Source of the DNA: Paraburkholderia tropica
GTDB taxonomy: Bacteria > Pseudomonadota > Gammaproteobacteria > Burkholderiales > Burkholderiaceae
Length of the DNA: 64,000 nt
NCBI RefSeq assembly: GCF_914484835.1
Contig: NZ_CAJZAR010000089.1
Coordinates: 29,175 to 93,174 of the forward strand
Reading direction: 5' to 3'
A model generated the notes under the pieces. That model saw only the letters and a program-made list of their open reading frames with translations, had not been told where the DNA came from and did not search any database. The position numbers and the translations under genes are program-made. This document shows positions 26,263 to 34,019 of the stretch, one piece after another (positions within the stretch are counted from its first letter, which is position 1; every line of letters starts with the position of its first letter).

Positions 26263-26836
26263 GCTGCTCCCGCTATGTTTGCGCGCGCCACCTTCCAGGG
26301 CGCGCGTCGATAGTTTATCCAGCCCGCGCTAGCGCGCGGGAAATTTCACCCAACACCTGACGCAATTTCGGGCGCGGGCCTGGCGCACCCGCCGGGCCCG
26401 CCAGGCCCGCGCCGCGCGTCGCGCCGTCTATTCCTGCGTTCCAGTCCAGCTCCCGCATGCGCGGGAGAAAGACGCGGCAAAGCCGCGTACGAAAATGCGG
26501 TGCCGGTCATGCCGGCGCCAATCCGTTGCTGCGGCGTGTCCGACTCTTCAAGATCGAGCTCCCGCGCTCTCGCGCGGGAGATTCACGCGGCCTGCGGCCG
26601 CTTGCCACGAAACACCCGGGGTAGGCCGGCGCCGTACCGGATTGCCCCGGTGCTACGCACCGCGTCGCCGCTCTCCCCAGCGCTCCCGCGCCGGGTCCCC
26701 GTGCGGCTCAATCCGGGCGCGCGGCGCGCGCGTAACCGCGGTGCCGCGCTTGCCCCCCAGGTCTACAGGAAGGGGGCGGCACGCGGGCGCGCGTGCAAAC
26801 GACGCTGCCCGCGCGGTTACGCGCCGCCAATAACGC
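26263..26836. other. Hairpin-rich gap without genes
   Basis: 574 bases, very GC rich. Holds nested palindromes near 26322 and ACGCGGC-AAA-GCCGCGT (26473-26489), and copy 1 of an 80-base structured repeat (26637-26716). No gene supported. Lies between divergent or convergent leading-region units. Confidence 0.6.
26637..26716 (+). repeat. Structured 80-base repeat, copy 1
   Basis: Outer stem CCGGATTG/CAATCCGG encloses two hairpins (GGTGC-TAC-GCACC; AGCGC-N4-GCGCC) around the conserved strand GTCGCCGCTCTCCCC. Upstream similarity with copy 2 extends about 65 bases further. See 31444 and 33579. Confidence 0.75.
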
Positions 26837-27109
26837 TTACTCGTATCGGGCCAGCGCGTTCACATACGGTCCCGCGCCATCGAAGCGTATCCACTCATGC
26901 CCCGCTTGCCTGGCCCACGCTAACGCCGCTCGCAGATCGGGCGGTGTATCGTCGCAGTCGTCGTGCTCCTCGCCCGCGTACATGAACCAGCCTTCGCGGT
27001 ATACCGCGACGACGGTCCACGGACAATCCTGTTGCACGCGGTCTAGTTCGCGCCGGGTCGAAATCGAGAGGTGGCCGGACGAGACCAGGGGAACTGTCAG
27101 AATTTCCAT
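26837..27109 (-). CDS. DUF5983-like protein
   Basis: 90 residues from MEILTVPLVSSGHLSIST. The HLSISTRRELD start and ALAWARQAGHEWIRFDGAGPYVNALARYE end match DUF5983, a small plasmid and island protein of unknown role. Follows ardB by 10 bases, so cotranscribed. Confidence 0.65.
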   Translation of the reverse strand: MEILTVPLVSSGHLSISTRRELDRVQQDCPWTVVAVYREGWFMYAGEEHDDCDDTPPDLRAALAWARQAGHEWIRFDGAGPYVNALARYE

Positions 27110-27119
27110 CGTCAGGACT

Positions 27120-27527
27120 TCAGTCAATGGCGCGAAGGATGGCCACCGCTTCGGGGTGCGCGAGGGCAAATTCGCGCAGGAAGAAATACTTTTCGATCAG
27201 GCGGTCCTCCTGGGTGCGATTGGCGAGGACGTTGAGCGCAAAGAGCGTAAAGATGATGCCCGCCGCGTCAGCGCTCACATCGCCCGAGTAGCCGTTGATC
27301 GACTCGATCACGAAACGCTCAGGGGTGCTCGGAGCCAGATAGAAGCCGTCATTGGACAGTTCGAAGAACTTCCAGAGACCGTTGCGGTAGCTCGCCGAAA
27401 GCTTCCCGGCCCACTGATACGTCTGAGCCTCGCCCTGCATGAAGTGCTGTCCGAAATGCTTCGGCAGGAAGGCCAGGGTTTGAGCGGCAGCGACAGGCGT
27501 CGCGGTGATGGGCTGAATCGCATTCAT
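27120..27527 (-). CDS. ardB: ArdB/KlcA-family anti-restriction protein
   Basis: 135 residues, start MNAIQPITATP. Family signature is clear: FLPKHFGQHFMQGEAQTYQWAGKLSASYRNGLWKFFELSNDGFYLAP, then SADAAGIIFTLFALNVLA and FALAHPEAVAILRAID. ArdB protects incoming DNA from type I restriction without mimicking DNA. Driven by the minus-strand arm of the bidirectional module at 27548-27674. In IncP plasmids the homologue klcA is repressed by KorA, which parallels the operator seen here. Confidence 0.9.
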   Translation of the reverse strand: MNAIQPITATPVAAAQTLAFLPKHFGQHFMQGEAQTYQWAGKLSASYRNGLWKFFELSNDGFYLAPSTPERFVIESINGYSGDVSADAAGIIFTLFALNVLANRTQEDRLIEKYFFLREFALAHPEAVAILRAID

Positions 27528-27547
27528 CGTCGGAGTTTTCCGGTAGC

Positions 27548-27674
27548 GGCCATGACGAAGTGTCCGGCCATGAATGAGATCATAACGCACACCCGTAACT
27601 AATACAAGTATATAACTTGTAGAAAATTTAGAGTTGCGCCATCATCGTGGCATGGCCGGGAATTCGCCAGGGCC
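27548..27674. promoter_or_regulatory. Bidirectional leading-region promoter module 3
   Basis: One ACAAG-N7-CTTGT operator (27604-27620) serves both strands. Minus: -35 TTGTAT (27602-27607), 17 bases, -10 TATGAT (27579-27584), leader hairpin GGCC-G-GAC-N5-GTC-AT-GGCC (27548-27569) to ardB. Plus: -35 TTGTAG (27617-27622), 17 bases, weak -10 CATCAT (27640-27645), leader hairpin at 27654-27674 to the 27690 gene. Confidence 0.75.
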
Positions 27675-27689
27675 GGAATGGAGAGTGCA

Positions 27690-27971
27690 ATGCAGCGGGA
27701 ACGATTCGAAGTCAGCTTTTGGGTCAGAGTGTTTGATGGGCAGCGACTCTACGAGGATGCGATGCACCGAGCAGTCGGCGGCGCGGATGCAATGTGCGAA
27801 AGCGATGCGCGTGACCTGCTTGCGCCGGATGGGGTGATCGACCTCGGTGCATGCCTGGTGATGATCCTTGATCCCGGCGATGTATCGCATGGGGTGAACA
27901 TTGAGGAGTGCAGTGTCGAGCGCGGCGCAGATGCGCAGCAAGACTGGGTGGCTGAAAATTCACTCAATTAA
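27690..27971 (+). CDS. Small acidic unknown protein
   Basis: 93 residues, MQRERFEVSFWVRVFDGQRLYEDAMHRAV, start after GGAGAG. Acidic with several Cys. Small acidic leading-region proteins can mimic DNA, but that is only a thought here. Confidence 0.6.
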   Translation: MQRERFEVSFWVRVFDGQRLYEDAMHRAVGGADAMCESDARDLLAPDGVIDLGACLVMILDPGDVSHGVNIEECSVERGADAQQDWVAENSLN

Positions 27972-27973
27972 AA

Positions 27974-28048
27974 ACAAGGTTTAGCCTTGTATACAGTGCG
28001 ATCAGGTGTTACGATGCGAAGCATGACCGGGCAACGTCTGCCAGGGTC
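27974..28048 (+). promoter_or_regulatory. Leading-region promoter module 4
   Basis: ACAAG-N7-CTTGT (27974-27990), -35 TTGTAT (27987-27992), 17 bases, -10 TACGAT (28010-28015). Leader hairpin GACC-G-GGCA-N5-TGCC-AG-GGTC (28025-28048): the outer stem has changed on both sides relative to the other copies, a compensatory pair. CCGGAG ribosome site follows. Confidence 0.78.
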
Positions 28049-28067
28049 GCTTACCGGAGAATATCTG

Positions 28068-30218
28068 ATGCAATCTGCCGAAAAACTCACGCACGAAGCA
28101 GTGGCCACCACTACCGAAGCCGCCCAGACGGGGCCGATCGAATACGTGCCGCTCAAGCGCCTTGTGGTTTCGCCGCATAACGTGCGCAAGTCCGCACTGC
28201 GGGACATTCCCGGCCTGGCCGAGAGCATCGCGGCAGAGGGCGTTAGCCAGAACCTGATCGTGCACGGTATCGTCGGCAAGAAGGGCAAAAATGCCCCGCT
28301 GGGCGTATGTGCGGGACAGCGACGCCTCGCCGCCCTGACGCTTCTGCTCGAACAGGGCCGCGTGCCCGATACCTACCTGGTGCCCGTGCTGGTCGTGCCT
28401 GAACGCGAGGCGTTGCTTCGCTCGCTGACGGAAAACGAACATCATGACGAAATGCACCCGGCAGACAAGGCCATCGCGTTTTCTGCGCTGCTGCTGGAAG
28501 GCCGCGAGCCCGCGTTTGTTGCTTCGGTTTTCGGCCTCAGCGAAGCAGCGGTGCGCCGGCATATCAAGCTCGCGTGCCTGTCCCCGAAGCTCATGGACCT
28601 GTTTCGCACGGACGAACTCTCGTGGGACCAGGCCACGACGCTGGTGCTCACGGACGACCACGAAAAGCAGGAGCGCGTCTGGTTTGCCGCAGCCGAGTCG
28701 CAACAAAGCTGGCTGCGCGAACCTTATCACTTGCGCGAAGCAATCGTTGGCGAAGAAACCGATATTCGGACCAGCGACGCGCTGCGATTTGTGACGGCAA
28801 ACGCGTATGAAGCGGCGGGCGGCTATATTCGCCGTGACCTGTTCAGTGGCGCTAATGCAGGGTACATCGCGGACCACGAATTGTTGAACCGCCTTGTTGC
28901 CGAGAAACTGGAACTACACGCGCAATCGGTCCGCGCCGAGGGCTGGTCGTGGGTGGAATTGCACGCTCAGGCAGGAAATAGCGGCATTTCATACTGTGTG
29001 CGTGAGAAGGGAAACGCGCGCGCACTGAGGGACGAGGAGTTGAGCGTGCGCGCGTCGCTGGAGGTTGCTGTCGCCACCGCGCAGGGCGCATGGGATGCGT
29101 ACTGTGAGAGCGATGGCGAGGCTGATTTCGACGTGGAACACCAGCTTCGCGATGCGATTCGTGCAAGTGCCGTTGCACTGGCAGATTTCGACAGGGCAAC
29201 GCTCGAATGGTCTGACGAGCAGCGAGCCGCATCCGGTGCGTTCGTTATGGTCGGTAGCGGGGGGGCACTTCGAATCGAACGCGGTTTGCGCCGCCGTGAA
29301 TACGAGGCGGGCGAAAGAGCGGTCGTGCCGGATCCGACCGCGAGCGCTCCGCAATCGGTGAAGGTTAAGCCCGAGCACAGTGAATCTCTTTGTCGCCGCC
29401 TGACAGCGCACCGCACGGCGGCGGTGCGTGCGGAGCTTGCGGGCAGTGCGCGCATGGCGATGGCAGTGCTGCTGCATCGCATGATCCCGGTAGTCTTGGA
29501 GGAGCGCTTTCATGATTTGCGCTGGGCCAGCGCCCTTGAGCTTGATCTGCGACGGAACGATGACGGACTGATTCGCGAGGCTGACGACCTGGCCGAAACG
29601 GGGGTGTGGCAAGAGATCGAATCCGAGCGGGCGAAATGGCTCAATCTGTTGCCGCTGAACCCTGATCACCTGCTGGGCTGGCTGATCGACGCGGACCAAA
29701 GCATGATCGACGGCATTTTCGCTTACTGCGTGGCGGCGACGCTGGATAGCGTGACGGGTAAGGACGAACCGCACCACATCAACCGGGTTGCCGACGCGCT
29801 GGAACTTGACATGCGAAAGCATTGGGCGGTCAGCGGAAAGGGCTACCTGACACATGTTTCCAAGGATCGCATCTGCCTCGCCGTGGCGGATGCGGTTGGC
29901 CCCGAGGCGGGTGCGTCGCTGGCCGGGATGAAGAAAGCCGACGCAGTGCGCGCCGCAGAATTGCGCCTCGAAGGCACGGGCTGGTTGCCGAGCGTGCTGC
30001 GCAACCGTGAGGTGCCTGAGGTGCGGCACTACGGTTTCCGCGACGCTGATGACGAAGGAGGCGCAGATGACGACATGGACGGCCAGCAGGAAGCGGCAAG
30101 CGACGAGTGCGACACCGCTATCGTTGACGGGGTAGCTGGCGAGCATGACGCGGACCGGATCGCGGGTGCAGCGGCAGACGAGACGCACGCCGACGTGCCC
30201 GAAGCGCTGGCTGCATAA
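28068..30218 (+). CDS. Large ParB-like (ParB/RepB/Spo0J) leading-region protein
   Basis: 716 residues. N-terminal ParB core: YVPLKRLVVSPHNVRK, CAGQRRLAALTLL (nucleotide-binding motif), LTENEHHDEMHPADKAIAF, and an HTH in VFGLSEAAVRRHIKLACL (about 10-190). The remaining 500 residues are mostly helical with an acidic C-terminal tail (DDEGGADDDMDG). Such long ParB-like proteins sit in leading regions of other conjugative plasmids, such as YubM of F, and are thought to help establishment rather than partition. Confidence 0.8.
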   Translation: MQSAEKLTHEAVATTTEAAQTGPIEYVPLKRLVVSPHNVRKSALRDIPGLAESIAAEGVSQNLIVHGIVGKKGKNAPLGVCAGQRRLAALTLLLEQGRVPDTYLVPVLVVPEREALLRSLTENEHHDEMHPADKAIAFSALLLEGREPAFVASVFGLSEAAVRRHIKLACLSPKLMDLFRTDELSWDQATTLVLTDDHEKQERVWFAAAESQQSWLREPYHLREAIVGEETDIRTSDALRFVTANAYEAAGGYIRRDLFSGANAGYIADHELLNRLVAEKLELHAQSVRAEGWSWVELHAQAGNSGISYCVREKGNARALRDEELSVRASLEVAVATAQGAWDAYCESDGEADFDVEHQLRDAIRASAVALADFDRATLEWSDEQRAASGAFVMVGSGGALRIERGLRRREYEAGERAVVPDPTASAPQSVKVKPEHSESLCRRLTAHRTAAVRAELAGSARMAMAVLLHRMIPVVLEERFHDLRWASALELDLRRNDDGLIREADDLAETGVWQEIESERAKWLNLLPLNPDHLLGWLIDADQSMIDGIFAYCVAATLDSVTGKDEPHHINRVADALELDMRKHWAVSGKGYLTHVSKDRICLAVADAVGPEAGASLAGMKKADAVRAAELRLEGTGWLPSVLRNREVPEVRHYGFRDADDEGGADDDMDGQQEAASDECDTAIVDGVAGEHDADRIAGAAADETHADVPEALAA

Positions 30219-30272
30219 GCGGGCATCGCGGCGAGCGCCCCGGCATCAATCCCGGGGGCGCTAGAAAACAAG

Positions 30273-30353
30273 CCATTTATACAAGGTTATACCTTGTATA
30301 AATGGGCGGTCAGGTCTATAATGCTTCTCATGGCCGGGCACATTGCCAGGGCC
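30273..30353 (+). promoter_or_regulatory. Leading-region promoter module 5 (best match)
   Basis: 13-base arms CCATTTATACAAG and complement around N7; core ACAAG-N7-CTTGT 30281-30297. -35 TTGTAT (30294-30299), 17 bases, consensus -10 TATAAT (30317-30322). Leader hairpin GGCC-G-GGCA-CAT-TGCC-AG-GGCC (30332-30353), then CCGGAG. Confidence 0.8.
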
Positions 30354-30372
30354 GCTAACCGGAGAAGCACCG

Positions 30373-31197
30373 ATGATTGAAGCAACCCAGACCCCTTCCG
30401 CTTGCGTTGAAACTGACCTGCGCGCTCGCTGGACGTCCCGGGGCGTATCGCGCGAACGACAGGACGCGATGATTGCTGAAGTTGCAGCGAAAGCCGCCCC
30501 TGGCGCGCGCGTGGGTCCGTTTGTCGTCGGCGCAGCTGGCGACGCGCACCCGGCGAAACTCCAGACGTTCTACCGCCTCGGCGGCTATCTCTCGACCACC
30601 GGCGCGGGCGTGACGACGTTCACCCTCTGTTCCGAAACGCGGGAAGATGCAATGGGCGTAGGCGGCGGACGCCGCAGCGACTTCGCGGTGCTGCACGCGA
30701 CGGACCCCGACGATGGCTATGCGCTCCTGCTGGCTGCAATTGGCGCATGCGTCGATGCCAACATGAGCAAGCCGCGCAGCCTGAAAGACGCGTTGGTTGT
30801 TGCCCTGGACAGCCTTGCGAAGAACCGCGAGAAAGCCAATGTCAGGCACTTCGAAGCCCTGCGCAGCGCGTTTAAAAACGCGTATGACGTGGCGACCGAA
30901 AAGCCGTGGTTGAACCCGGCGCAGCGTGCCGTGCTGGCCGAATGGCCGGGGGAATTCGACGTGCTTTTGCAGTGCGAACGGGAGGTCGATTTCCGCGATG
31001 GACTCGCCGCGAGCACGAACGGCGTCATCCAGTTCCTGATGCGTGATCTTTCGACGGCGCAAGGTTGCGACGCGAGCGACGTAGCCGAGGATCGTATTCG
31101 CGACGCTATCGCCGATCTGGAAGTCGCCATTGGGGCCGTGCGCGCCATTCCGGCCTGGCCTGAGCAGACGCCGATGCTGGCGCGGGACGGCCTGTAA
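30373..31197 (+). CDS. Unknown leading-region protein
   Basis: 274 residues, MIEATQTPSACVETD after CCGGAGAA. Mixed alpha/beta with GPFVVGAAGDAHPAKLQTFYRLGGYLSTTGAG. No family recognised. Ends just before a strong terminator, so a single-gene unit with its own module promoter. Confidence 0.65.
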   Translation: MIEATQTPSACVETDLRARWTSRGVSRERQDAMIAEVAAKAAPGARVGPFVVGAAGDAHPAKLQTFYRLGGYLSTTGAGVTTFTLCSETREDAMGVGGGRRSDFAVLHATDPDDGYALLLAAIGACVDANMSKPRSLKDALVVALDSLAKNREKANVRHFEALRSAFKNAYDVATEKPWLNPAQRAVLAEWPGEFDVLLQCEREVDFRDGLAASTNGVIQFLMRDLSTAQGCDASDVAEDRIRDAIADLEVAIGAVRAIPAWPEQTPMLARDGL

Positions 31198-31228
31198 ATC
31201 CCATATCCGGGTACCTGAGGTATTGAAA

Positions 31229-31266
31229 GCGGGCGGGGCGCGCTGTATGCGCCCCGCCCGCTTTTT
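31229..31266 (+). terminator. Strong Rho-independent terminator
   Basis: 13-base perfect GC stem (GCGGGCGGGGCGC and complement, 7-base loop) followed by TTTTT. Confidence 0.92.
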
Positions 31267-31443
31267 CATTCCGGCCATGTTTCGCACCGCTGTGCGCCAG
31301 CACGCGGCCCCGACACCGGCCAGGCGTGCGGTCGCAACGCGACCGGAATGAGTCTTTGAGTCGAGCCGCCGCGCTCACGCGCGACGGATTCACGCGGGCT
31401 TCGCCCGCTTGCCTGGAAACACCGACCGTATGCCGGAGCAGAG

Positions 31444-31522
31444 CCGGATTGCCCCAGCGCGAGCGCTGGGTCGCCGCTCTCCCCAGCGCTCGCGCGCCGG
31501 GTCCCCGTGCGGCTCAATCCGG
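31444..31522 (+). repeat. Structured 80-base repeat, copy 2
   Basis: Same outer stem CCGGATTG/CAATCCGG; first hairpin now CCCAGCGC-GA-GCGCTGGG, with different bases but still paired relative to copy 1. Lies in the 530-base gap 31267-31796, which also has promoter module 6 and no gene. Confidence 0.75.
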
Positions 31523-31653
31523 GCGCGCAGCGCGCGCGAAGTCTTAGCGATCTTTTAACGCCGAATAGCCGTCAAGAGGGGGGTATTTCGCGCGGCAGGT
31601 GGTGAACTACGTGTGACGAATGGTCGTAAAATACAGAAATAAAACACCGTTAA

Positions 31654-31790
31654 ACAAGGGAAAGACTTGTTGAAAAATGAGGTCAAGCCTGGGATAATAA
31701 CTACATCGACGCACTGAACAGCGCGTCGATACCGGTAGGCGGGAGGCGGCAACCACCCCCGACCGGTTTTCTCAAACCTAGCTGGAGTCA
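31654..31790 (+). promoter_or_regulatory. Leading-region promoter module 6 with a different leader
   Basis: ACAAG-N7-CTTGT (31654-31670), -35 TTGAAA (31670-31675), 17 bases, -10 GATAAT (31693-31698). The usual hairpin is replaced by ATCGACGC/GCGTCGAT and an ACCGGT-to-ACCGGT stem with TTTTCTC, then CTGGAG. The leader end AAACCTAGCTGGAGTCA (31774-31790) recurs inverted at 33385. Confidence 0.7.
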
Positions 31791-31796
31791 TATTCA

Positions 31797-32627
31797 ATGC
31801 AAAAACTGGCATCCAAATTTGGCCGTAACGCGCATGAGCTTCGTTCCTCGTATCCGTTGAGCGATGACGAAATGCGCGGCGTGGCCCCGTCGATTTTCGC
31901 GCTCGAACCGCATGAAAGCCGGTCGGAAAAGTATTCGTATATCCCGACCATCGACGTGCTGTCGAAACTGCGGAAGGAAGGTTTCGAGCCGTTCATGGTC
32001 GCCCAAACCCGCGTGCGTGACGCAAGCAACGCGGGCTATACGAAGCACATGATCCGCATGCGCCACGCGAACCAGATCGCGGGCAACGACGCCAACGAAG
32101 TGATCCTTCTGAACAGCCACAACGGCGCAAGCTCGTATCAGATGTTGGCTGGCTGCTTCCGTGGCGTGTGCAAAAACGGCATGGTTGTGGGTACGGTGCA
32201 AAACGATATCCGCATTCCCCACAAGGGCGACGTAGCGCACAACGTCATTGAGGGCGCAATTCGCGTGTTGGACAGCTTCGAAGCAGTGGACGAGCAACGC
32301 GAAGGCATGAAGTCGCTGCGCCTCAGCGAAGCCGAACAGATGGCCTATGCGAGCGCAGCACTGGCCGCGCGCTACGAGACGGAGGACGGACAAGCGCCGA
32401 TTAACGAACGGCAGTTGCTCAGCGTGCGCCGCTGGGAGGACAACGCGCCGGACCTCTGGACGACGTTTAACCGCGTGCAGGAAAACGTCATTCGCGGCGG
32501 ACTGCAAGGCCGCAACGCAGCGGGCCGCCGCACCACGACGCGCGCAGTTACTGGCATTGACCAGGACGTAAAGCTCAATCGCGCGCTCTGGATTCTTGCC
32601 GAGCGCATGCGCGAAATCAAAGGCTAA
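31797..32627 (+). CDS. DUF932 family protein
   Basis: 276 residues: FEPFMVAQTRVRD, KHMIRMRHANQIAGNDANEVILLNSHNGASSYQMLAGCFRGVCKNGMVVG and the central HNVIEGAIRVLDSFE fit DUF932, found in phage and in leading regions (YubP type). Function unknown; likely active early after transfer. Confidence 0.8.
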   Translation: MQKLASKFGRNAHELRSSYPLSDDEMRGVAPSIFALEPHESRSEKYSYIPTIDVLSKLRKEGFEPFMVAQTRVRDASNAGYTKHMIRMRHANQIAGNDANEVILLNSHNGASSYQMLAGCFRGVCKNGMVVGTVQNDIRIPHKGDVAHNVIEGAIRVLDSFEAVDEQREGMKSLRLSEAEQMAYASAALAARYETEDGQAPINERQLLSVRRWEDNAPDLWTTFNRVQENVIRGGLQGRNAAGRRTTTRAVTGIDQDVKLNRALWILAERMREIKG

Positions 32628-32786
32628 CCGCCCGCTGACGTAGCAGGCGAACCGCGAACCCGCCCGGCGCGGGTTCGCGTAGCTGAGTCTTTCGCCGTGC
32701 CAGGTTGGCGCGTCGCAGTCAGACCCGCCCGCGTTTATAACTGCGCGCCGTTTGCGCTGCGCAGTGACAGGAATTCTGCCCACGTT

Positions 32787-33227
32787 ATGACAAAGGTTTT
32801 TTATGTGCCAGGGAGCACGCACGCGATTGATTACGCCCGCGAGACGGAAAGCGGCGAATTCGTTTCCTGGTGGCAGTCGCGCACGCTCGCGCAGGTTGCG
32901 GAGGAATATCCCGGCGTGACGCTGATCGAGGAGGCCGACTTTATCCAGCAACAGGCCGCCGCATTGCTTCAAGCGCCGCAGGTCATTTCGCGCGAAATGT
33001 ACGAGGAGCAGCTTGGCATGCTGCCGCCCGAGGACTGGCGAGGTGGCGACGGTTTTGAGTCGTTCAAGTCATCCGAGTATTACAGCGGAAACATTACCTA
33101 TATTTACGCGCAGAACCGCGCCACGGGCCAATGCTGGCGACTGCGCGATGACGCGAGCCTCACGCATGCCGACATTGTGCGCCGGGTGCGCGGGGTGTCG
33201 GAACAGAGCGCGCCGCCCGCCCGGTAG
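32787..33227 (+). CDS. Unknown leading-region protein
   Basis: 146 residues, MTKVFYVPGSTHAIDYARE. Includes EDWRGGDGFESFKSSEYYSGNITYIY. No ribosome site is obvious. Probably cotranscribed with the DUF932 gene and ends before the terminator at 33402. Confidence 0.6.
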   Translation: MTKVFYVPGSTHAIDYARETESGEFVSWWQSRTLAQVAEEYPGVTLIEEADFIQQQAAALLQAPQVISREMYEEQLGMLPPEDWRGGDGFESFKSSEYYSGNITYIYAQNRATGQCWRLRDDASLTHADIVRRVRGVSEQSAPPAR

Positions 33228-33384
33228 GACAGCCGCGCCGCCAACCGAAGGGCGGCGCATACGCGCGCCCTTGCCAGGCTGATGGCGATCCGTGTGAGCT
33301 ACACCGCCGCGCGGCGACAGCGTTCTGGGTTTCAGCCGTGCGCGGCCACGCTGGGCGCGTTACAATATTTGCGCCACAGCCGTT

Positions 33385-33450
33385 TGACTCCAGCTAGGTT
33401 TTTGACGGCGGCAGGCGGGAGGGTGTTGCCGCACCCCCCGCCGTTTTTAT
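33385..33450. terminator. Terminator with an inverted copy of the DUF932 leader
   Basis: TGACTCCAGCTAGGTTT (33385-33401) is the exact complement of the DUF932 leader end at 31774-31790. The adjoining GGCGG...CCGCCGTTTTT stem also resembles that leader inverted. It serves as a terminator for the leading-region unit. Confidence 0.65.
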
Positions 33451-33578
33451 TTCTGGCGTGCCACTTCTCCCGGCGCACCACTCGCGCCTTTTTTCCCTTC
33501 GCGCGCGAATTTCCCCCCTCTCTGCAAGCCATCACGACCCGGGCGTAACCGCCCGAGCTTTCGCGCGCGCCGTCGCGC

Positions 33579-33658
33579 CCGGATTGAGCCGCACGGGGAC
33601 CCGGCGCACTAGCGCCGGGGAGAGCGGCGACCCGGTGCGCAGCGCCGGGGCAATCCGG
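33579..33658 (-). repeat. Structured 80-base repeat, copy 3 (inverted)
   Basis: Reverse-complement copy. The second hairpin is perfect here (CCCGGCGC-TAGT-GCGCCGGG). Sits just left of the oriT repeat array, with long T-runs at 33679-33698 between them. Confidence 0.75.
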
Positions 33659-33731
33659 TACGGCCTCAACTCATCGCAGTTTTTTTCGTGTTTTTTTCAT
33701 TATGTGGGTGATCGGTGCGCGCGCATGGAGT

Positions 33732-33856
33732 TGACCGCATTGTGACCGGTAGTTGACCGGATAGTGACCGGAGGTTGACCGGTCGAGCGCGTCTAACGTC
33801 GCGACTGACCGGAAAGTGACCGGAACATGGCCGGAAGTTGCCCGGAACGTGACCGG
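33732..33856. other. Candidate oriT: two arrays of phased 11-bp repeats
   Basis: TGACCGG-type units start at 33732, 33743, 33754, 33765 and 33776, then at 33806, 33817, 33828, 33839 and 33850, each exactly 11 bases apart within an array. Phased repeats upstream of a MobC-like gene and relaxase are expected binding sites for the relaxosome accessory protein. Confidence 0.75.
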
Positions 33857-33901
33857 ACGCGGCGATGGCGGTGTATTTTTGAGAGCCGCAGAGGCACGAC
33901 A

Positions 33902-33939
33902 GGTATGTTTACGGGTCACTACGTGCCCCGTAAAATACC
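33902..33939. other. oriT hairpin, candidate nic region
   Basis: Inverted repeat GGTAT-G-TTTACGGG with CCCGTAAA-ATACC, 11-base loop. It lies 46 bases right of the repeat arrays and 80 bases before the MobC-like gene. The nick is expected just beyond one arm; the exact base cannot be read from sequence. Confidence 0.55.
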
Positions 33940-34019
33940 GCGTGCCAAAGGGGTTCCCCCTTTGAAACCCCCGCGGCCGGCGGCCGCGTGGAAACCGAGC
34001 GCAGCGATCGACGATCGCG

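Noticed and set aside
28989..30188. 399-codon minus-strand frame
   Set aside because: Antisense to the ParB-like gene with recognised motifs and promoter.
23146..30353. Leading-region modules as F-type ssDNA promoters (Frpo)
   Set aside because: The long hairpin covers only the -35, while the -10 has no obvious pairing strand, so a double-stranded repressed promoter is simpler. Kept only as an alternative.
31794..32972. 392-codon minus-strand frame
   Set aside because: Antisense to DUF932, no ribosome site.
33732..33856. Possible CRISPR-like repeats
   Set aside because: Units are 11 bases with no spacers of CRISPR length; oriT-type binding sites explain them.
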